Below, piece by piece: positions 14,804 to 17,970 of a DNA stretch of 17,970 nucleotides (positions within the stretch are counted from its first letter, which is position 1; each line of letters begins with the position of its first letter). Source of the stretch: an uncultured Frankiales bacterium (GTDB lineage Bacteria; Actinomycetota; Actinomycetes; Mycobacteriales; SCTD01). The position numbers and the translations under genes are program-made. Where the stretch lies: assembly GCA_946479905.1 (NCBI GenBank), contig CAMLIA010000071.1, positions 1 through 17,970 on the forward strand, given 5' to 3'. The notes beneath the pieces were generated by a model. It was given only the letters and a program-made list of their open reading frames with translations. It made no database searches and was not told where the DNA came from.

Positions 14804-15603
14804 CGCCCGGCCTCCTCGAGCTGCTGCTTGCCGTAGCGGCGCTCGACCATCGCGTTGGCGGTCTCGGCACCCATGGCCCGGACGGCGAGGGCGTTCATCG
14901 GGTCGAGCGTGTAGCACTGGGTGCGCAGTCGGTGGTCGCGCTCCTGCAGCGCGGCGCGCTCCTCCTCCGGGACCGGAGGGGCGCTGCGGACGTAGTCCAG
15001 CCAGCGCTCGAAGCGCTTCATGACGTAGCCCTTGAGGGCCTCGATGTTCTCGGGGTTGCGCTCCGCCATGTAGGAGTGCGCGACCGGCGAGATGATCGCC
15101 CGCATGTAGCTGCCGTGGCTGACGTTCCAGGTGAAGCGCTCGTCCCCGCGGAAGGCCAGGTAGTCGGCGTTCTCCGGCTCGTAGTAGCGGTTGACGTAGT
15201 CGGCGTCGACCCCGATGTCCCGGCGCGCGATGAAGTCGCTGTAGTGGAACAGGTGCGGGACGGTCCCGAAGACGATGCACAGGTGGGGGGCGTCGATGTG
15301 CGGCCCGAGCCAGACGGTGATGTTCATGTCGAGGATGGACGCGCTGCGGTTGCCGATCCACGAGTGCACCAGCCACTCGGCCTCCGGGCCCGTGTACGTG
15401 TTGAGAGAGCCCTCGAAGCCGCCGGCCTCGTAGTACTCGAAACCCTCGCAGGAGGGGTGCCGCGTCACGTCGAACTCGGCCATCAGCCGGTCCTTGATCT
15501 CGGTGAGGATCCCCCAGAGGGCCTCCCAGGAGGCGCGGACGTCGACGTCCGGCGCCTCGTCGAGCATCTCGGTGATGGTCTTGACCTGCTGGCTGACAGC
15601 CAC
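14800..15603 (-). CDS. Red chlorophyll catabolite reductase (RCCR)-like protein B
   Basis: 267 residues from GTG 15603, chosen because GGGGAGAG lies five bases before it; an earlier in-frame GTG at 15636 falls inside the predicted -10 element. The chain follows plant RCCR in order: GSLNTYTG at 65-72, WIGNRSAS near 82-89, PHL at 106-108, ARRDI with YVNRYYEP to 143, YMRAIISPVAHSYM at 166-179, and the tail PEEERAALQERDHRLR at 212-227 with D223 and D234, where plant RCCR has a comparable EEER...RRD segment and acidic residues. Plant RCCR reduces red chlorophyll catabolite at C15/C16 with ferredoxin. First gene of its own operon, with its own promoter. RCCR family is my best reading; the true substrate may be another linear tetrapyrrole. 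Confidence 0.8.
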   Translation of the reverse strand: MAVSQQVKTITEMLDEAPDVDVRASWEALWGILTEIKDRLMAEFDVTRHPSCEGFEYYEAGGFEGSLNTYTGPEAEWLVHSWIGNRSASILDMNITVWLGPHIDAPHLCIVFGTVPHLFHYSDFIARRDIGVDADYVNRYYEPENADYLAFRGDERFTWNVSHGSYMRAIISPVAHSYMAERNPENIEALKGYVMKRFERWLDYVRSAPPVPEEERAALQERDHRLRTQCYTLDPMNALAVRAMGAETANAMVERRYGKQQLEEAGR

Positions 15604-15608
15604 GCGCG

Positions 15609-15664
15609 CTCTCCCCGGGTAGCGGAACGGCGTCACGCTAAGCGGAACAGGCCTTCCGGGTCAA
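15609..15664 (-). promoter_or_regulatory. Promoter, twin operator-like sites and ribosome site of the RCCR operon
   Basis: Minus strand: TTGACC (15664-15659), 18 bases, then TAGCGT (15640-15635), the same -10 as the transporter operon. On the plus strand AGCGGAAC occurs at 15621 and again at 15641, exactly 20 bases apart, flanking the -10. The ribosome site GGGGAGAG is at 15616-15609. The -35 overlaps the stop codon of the upstream maleate isomerase-like gene, so this operon has its own control although it lies in line with the TetR gene pair. Confidence 0.6.
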
Positions 15665-16404
15665 TGCTCCCTGAGCAGCCGCCCCGCGCCCGTGACCTGG
15701 TCGTCGAACCCGTGCTCGCGCAGGGCGCGCCAGAGCGTCGCGGCGTTGATGGCGATGACCGGCTTGCCGAGCTCCCGCTCCAGGGAGTCGGCCAGCGCGA
15801 CGAACGACAGGTTCGTGCCGACCTGGACGATCGCCTCGACGTCGGGGCCGTCGAGCTCCGCGACGGTCGCCAGCAGCCGCTCGTCCGGGACCTTGGCGAT
15901 GTCCATCGCCGTGGGGCAGCGCAGGCCCGTGATCGCCGCGACGTCGAACCCCGCCTCGGTGAAGAACCGGCCCACCTCGCGGTCGGCGACAGGCTGGTAC
16001 GGCGAGAAGACCGCGATCCTGCGGCAACCGAGCTCCTCGAGCGCCGCCCGGCAGGAGCTCGCGCCGGTCGTGACGGGCAAGCCGGTGCGGTCCTTGAGCC
16101 GCTGCTCGAACGCCGCGTTGCCCTCGACCCCGCCCCAGAAGGTCTCCGCCGACATCCCCATCACCATCCGGTCCGGCTCGGCGGTGAGGACGTCGCGCAC
16201 GGCGGTGTCGATGGACGCGCGGATCTGCCCGAGCAGCGCCTCGAAGCCCTCGTCGTCGCCCATGACGGGGTTGGGGATGTGCATCGACCCGGCACGGAAG
16301 GCGACGCCCTCGATCCCCGCCCGCCAGTAGTCGTGCTCCACCACCGTGTTGGTGCTGGGCACGATGACGCCGAAGACGGCCCGCGGCCCCACCCGGTTCG
16401 TCAT
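15661..16404 (-). CDS. Second maleate isomerase / arylmalonate decarboxylase-like protein
   Basis: 247 residues from ATG 16404, overlapping the TetR gene stop by 4 bases, so the two are co-transcribed. Motifs: FGVIVPSTNTVVE at 11-23, MVMGMSAETFW at 80-90, GLRCPTA at 160-166, IVQVGTNLS at 192-200. The C-terminal catalytic Cys of the superfamily is replaced by V195, and the N-terminal one also appears absent; the paralogue at 1-626 keeps the former. The only Cys conserved between the two in a motif is C163 (GLRCPTA). It may have changed chemistry, act as a binding protein or use a different cysteine. The fold assignment is good; activity is open. Confidence 0.88.
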   Translation of the reverse strand: MTNRVGPRAVFGVIVPSTNTVVEHDYWRAGIEGVAFRAGSMHIPNPVMGDDEGFEALLGQIRASIDTAVRDVLTAEPDRMVMGMSAETFWGGVEGNAAFEQRLKDRTGLPVTTGASSCRAALEELGCRRIAVFSPYQPVADREVGRFFTEAGFDVAAITGLRCPTAMDIAKVPDERLLATVAELDGPDVEAIVQVGTNLSFVALADSLERELGKPVIAINAATLWRALREHGFDDQVTGAGRLLREH

Positions 16405-16928
16405 GCCGTGACCCTCGCGACGACCTCGTCCACGGTGCGGTGCGCCCGCGTGCGCGCCGTCGGCTTGTCGAGCAGGAGGGCGTCGAGCAGCAGCGGCGAC
16501 ACGATCGCGGCCACGGCGTCGTCGCGGTCGGCCTTCGTCGTACCGGCGAGTGCCGCGCGGAACGGCGCGAGCAGGTCCTCCACGTAGCGGTGCCGGAGGT
16601 CCGGCTCCCCCGCGGCCACCAGCGCCTGCAGGAACGCGGCGACCGGCTTGTCGCGCAGGCGGTTGCACAGCTGGTCGACGGCGGCGTGCAGGTCGGCCGC
16701 CGGGTCGCCGGTGGGCTCCTGGTCCTTCGGCGGGGCGACGGCGATGAGGGCCTCGAGCACGTCGTGCGCGGTCGGCCAGTGCCGGTAGACGGTCGAGCGC
16801 GACACCCCGGTCACCGTGTGCAGGCGCTGCGGGGTGAGCGCGCCCGCCCCCTCGGTCAGCAGCAGCTCGAGGGCGGCGGTGAGGACGACGGCCTCGGTGT
16901 CGGCGGTGGGGCCAGCGGGTCTGCTCAC
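16401..16928 (-). CDS. TetR-family transcriptional regulator
   Basis: 175 residues from GTG 16928; the frame is open further upstream but into the bicupin gene, where it would not make sense. The N-terminal helix-turn-helix spans about residues 14-60, with LTPQRLHTVTGVSRSTVYRHW at its core (recognition helix near 42-51). The C-terminal ligand domain is helical and ordinary in length. It is divergent from the bicupin gene and leads an operon with the maleate isomerase-like gene. It probably controls its own promoter region at 16929-17007. Since the site there resembles the operator-like motifs of the other operons, it is the best candidate in the window for a shared regulator, though this is inference. 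Confidence 0.92.
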   Translation of the reverse strand: MSRPAGPTADTEAVVLTAALELLLTEGAGALTPQRLHTVTGVSRSTVYRHWPTAHDVLEALIAVAPPKDQEPTGDPAADLHAAVDQLCNRLRDKPVAAFLQALVAAGEPDLRHRYVEDLLAPFRAALAGTTKADRDDAVAAIVSPLLLDALLLDKPTARTRAHRTVDEVVARVTA

Positions 16929-17007
16929 AGCCGTTGACGGTACATCTTGTCTCGGATTCGCGTAAGCGATACGGTTTGCATCGGAAACCCTTCCTGAGGA
17001 GGACCTC
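16929..17007. promoter_or_regulatory. Divergent regulatory region between the TetR and bicupin genes
   Basis: Plus strand: TTGTCT (16947-16952), 17 bases, TACGGT (16970-16975) is a plausible promoter for the bicupin gene. The spacer holds the dyad TCGC-GTAA-GCGA (16958-16969). The longer stretch GTAAGCGATACGGTTTGC (16962-16979) lines up with CTGAGCGGAACGGTGTTTC before the CitE-like gene. A strong ribosome site GAGGAGG (16996-17002) lies five bases before the ATG at 17008. No clear ribosome site precedes the TetR GTG. Confidence 0.5.
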
Positions 17008-17901
17008 ATGCGACCGCACGTGGAGCTCGTCGACGAGCGCGACCTCATCTGGCACCTCGCCGAGTTCGCGCACGCGACCGGCACGGCCGAGCAGCGCAAC
17101 CTCTCCTACGACGAGGAGGACGGCTCCGCGTCGCTCAAGGTCCGCTTCACCAGCGACTGGTCACGACCCGCCGGGGTCCACGTCGCCGAGACCGAGTGGC
17201 TCGTGCTGTCCGGCCAGGTGACGATCGGCGACACCGTGCTGGGCCCGGAGGGGTACTGGCACGCGCCCATCGGCGTGTGGACGCCCGCGCTCACGGTGAC
17301 CGCCGGCACCGAGGTGCTGCTGTTCCGCGAGTTCGGCGACTGGGGCTTCACGCCGGCCGAGGAGTCGCTCGAGTCCGTGCGTCAGGACCAGGAGCTGATC
17401 GTCCTCGACACCGCGAGCATGCCGTGGATCGACGTCAAGGACGGCAGCCCGATGCGCTTCGACCTCGGCGGCACGCCGGTGCCGGGCCTCTACATCAAGA
17501 TGCTGCACCGCGACTCCAAGACCGGGTTCTACAGCCGCCTCATCAAGGCCAAGCCGGGCTGGCGCGAGGAGCCGCTGGCGCACCACCCGTGCTCGGAGGA
17601 GGCGTACTGCCTCGAGGGCGGCTTCGACTACAACTACGGGAAGATGTGGCCCGGCACCTACTTCTGGCGCCCGGCACTGATCCGGCACGGTGACTTCACC
17701 GCGGACGCCGAGCTCGGCTGCACCTGGATCGTGCGCTCGGACAGCGACCTCGTCGACTGGTACACCGACGACGCGACCGTCACCATGAGCGGCACCCCGC
17801 AGAACTGGGGCGACGGCTACCCGCACTCGGCGGCTCCCCGCTTCATCGAGCCGGTCCGCTCCCGCTCCATCGGCCCCTGGCAGGACCCCACCCACCAGTA
17901 G
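17008..17901 (+). CDS. Bicupin protein, possibly a metal-dependent dioxygenase
   Basis: 297 residues from ATG 17008 with a strong ribosome site. Two cupin domains: the first about 40-110 (H58, E61 or E63, H85 as possible metal ligands) and the second about 160-245 (AHHPCSEEAYCLEGG with H192/H193 and E197/E198, then H227). No signal peptide, so cytoplasmic. Cupins of this shape include dioxygenases, isomerases and sensor-like proteins; metal-binding residues look more complete in the second domain. It is divergently placed from a TetR gene and preceded by a possible regulon operator, so it probably acts in the same pathway. A ring-cleaving role on a pyrrole-type or aromatic intermediate is only a guess. 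Confidence 0.88.
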   Translation: MRPHVELVDERDLIWHLAEFAHATGTAEQRNLSYDEEDGSASLKVRFTSDWSRPAGVHVAETEWLVLSGQVTIGDTVLGPEGYWHAPIGVWTPALTVTAGTEVLLFREFGDWGFTPAEESLESVRQDQELIVLDTASMPWIDVKDGSPMRFDLGGTPVPGLYIKMLHRDSKTGFYSRLIKAKPGWREEPLAHHPCSEEAYCLEGGFDYNYGKMWPGTYFWRPALIRHGDFTADAELGCTWIVRSDSDLVDWYTDDATVTMSGTPQNWGDGYPHSAAPRFIEPVRSRSIGPWQDPTHQ

Positions 17902-17970
17902 AGGGCCCACCCCGCTTGCGTCATACCTGCTGAGCCTGACCCAGGGCCACCTGCGATGACGTTGCGCGGG

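Noticed and set aside
15604..15636. Longer N-terminus of the RCCR-like protein from GTG 15636
   Set aside because: That start lies within the predicted -10 element and lacks a ribosome site; GTG 15603 has GGGGAGAG at correct spacing.
15621..15657. GGAAC repeats as transposon ends or attachment sites
   Set aside because: There is no transposase, integrase or target duplication nearby, and the repeats sit at promoter positions in each case.
16929..17099. Longer N-terminus of the TetR regulator
   Set aside because: The extension runs across the divergent promoter and into the bicupin coding sequence and has no TetR-like character.
17902..17970. Possible terminator after the bicupin gene
   Set aside because: Only short GC-rich repeats such as GGGCCC and CAGG/CCTG are seen, with no stable stem and no T-run.
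1..17970. Known photosynthesis, heme oxygenase or Mg-dechelatase (STAY-GREEN) genes
   Set aside because: I looked for such motifs because of the RCCR-like genes, but none of the proteins matches them.

Overview
The window is very GC-rich, densely packed, uses GTG starts freely and joins genes by 4-base stop/start overlaps, all typical of a high-GC actinobacterium; the genus cannot be fixed from this sequence. There are 17 protein genes (one cut by the left edge) and no RNA genes, insertion sequences or CRISPR arrays that I could see.

Layout. (1) From 11660 down to the left edge runs one minus-strand operon of ten genes: a lipoprotein solute-binding protein, a small anchored Ig/Fn3-like protein, an MFS-ABC ATPase fusion, a LivH-LivM-LivG fusion, a Rieske oxygenase, a red-chlorophyll-catabolite-reductase (RCCR)/bilin-reductase-like protein, a two-domain calycin-like protein, a short-chain dehydrogenase (SDR) resembling plant chlorophyll b reductase NOL/NYC1, a membrane protein and a maleate isomerase/arylmalonate decarboxylase-like protein. 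(2) A divergent promoter (11661-11855) drives a CitE-like lyase on the plus strand. (3) From 15603 to 12667 a second minus-strand operon carries another RCCR-like protein, an NAD(P)-binding epimerase-like protein, a second NOL-like SDR and another membrane protein. (4) A TetR regulator plus a second maleate isomerase-like gene (16928-15661) lie divergently from a bicupin gene (17008-17901).

How the parts fit. Two RCCR-like proteins, two NOL-like SDRs and a Rieske oxygenase with pheophorbide a oxygenase-like traits resemble the middle of the plant chlorophyll breakdown (PAO/phyllobilin) route. They sit behind a complete LivKHMGF-type importer and beside lyase/isomerase-type enzymes suited to small acids. 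My working hypothesis is uptake and catabolism of a tetrapyrrole-derived compound (chlorophyll, linear bilin or phyllobilin) or a similar conjugated pigment. The enzyme families are read from sequence motifs from memory; the substrate is inference. A repeated GGAAC-containing operator-like motif lies at the start of the transporter operon, the CitE-like gene and the RCCR operon, with a diverged copy before the bicupin gene, which suggests one regulon.
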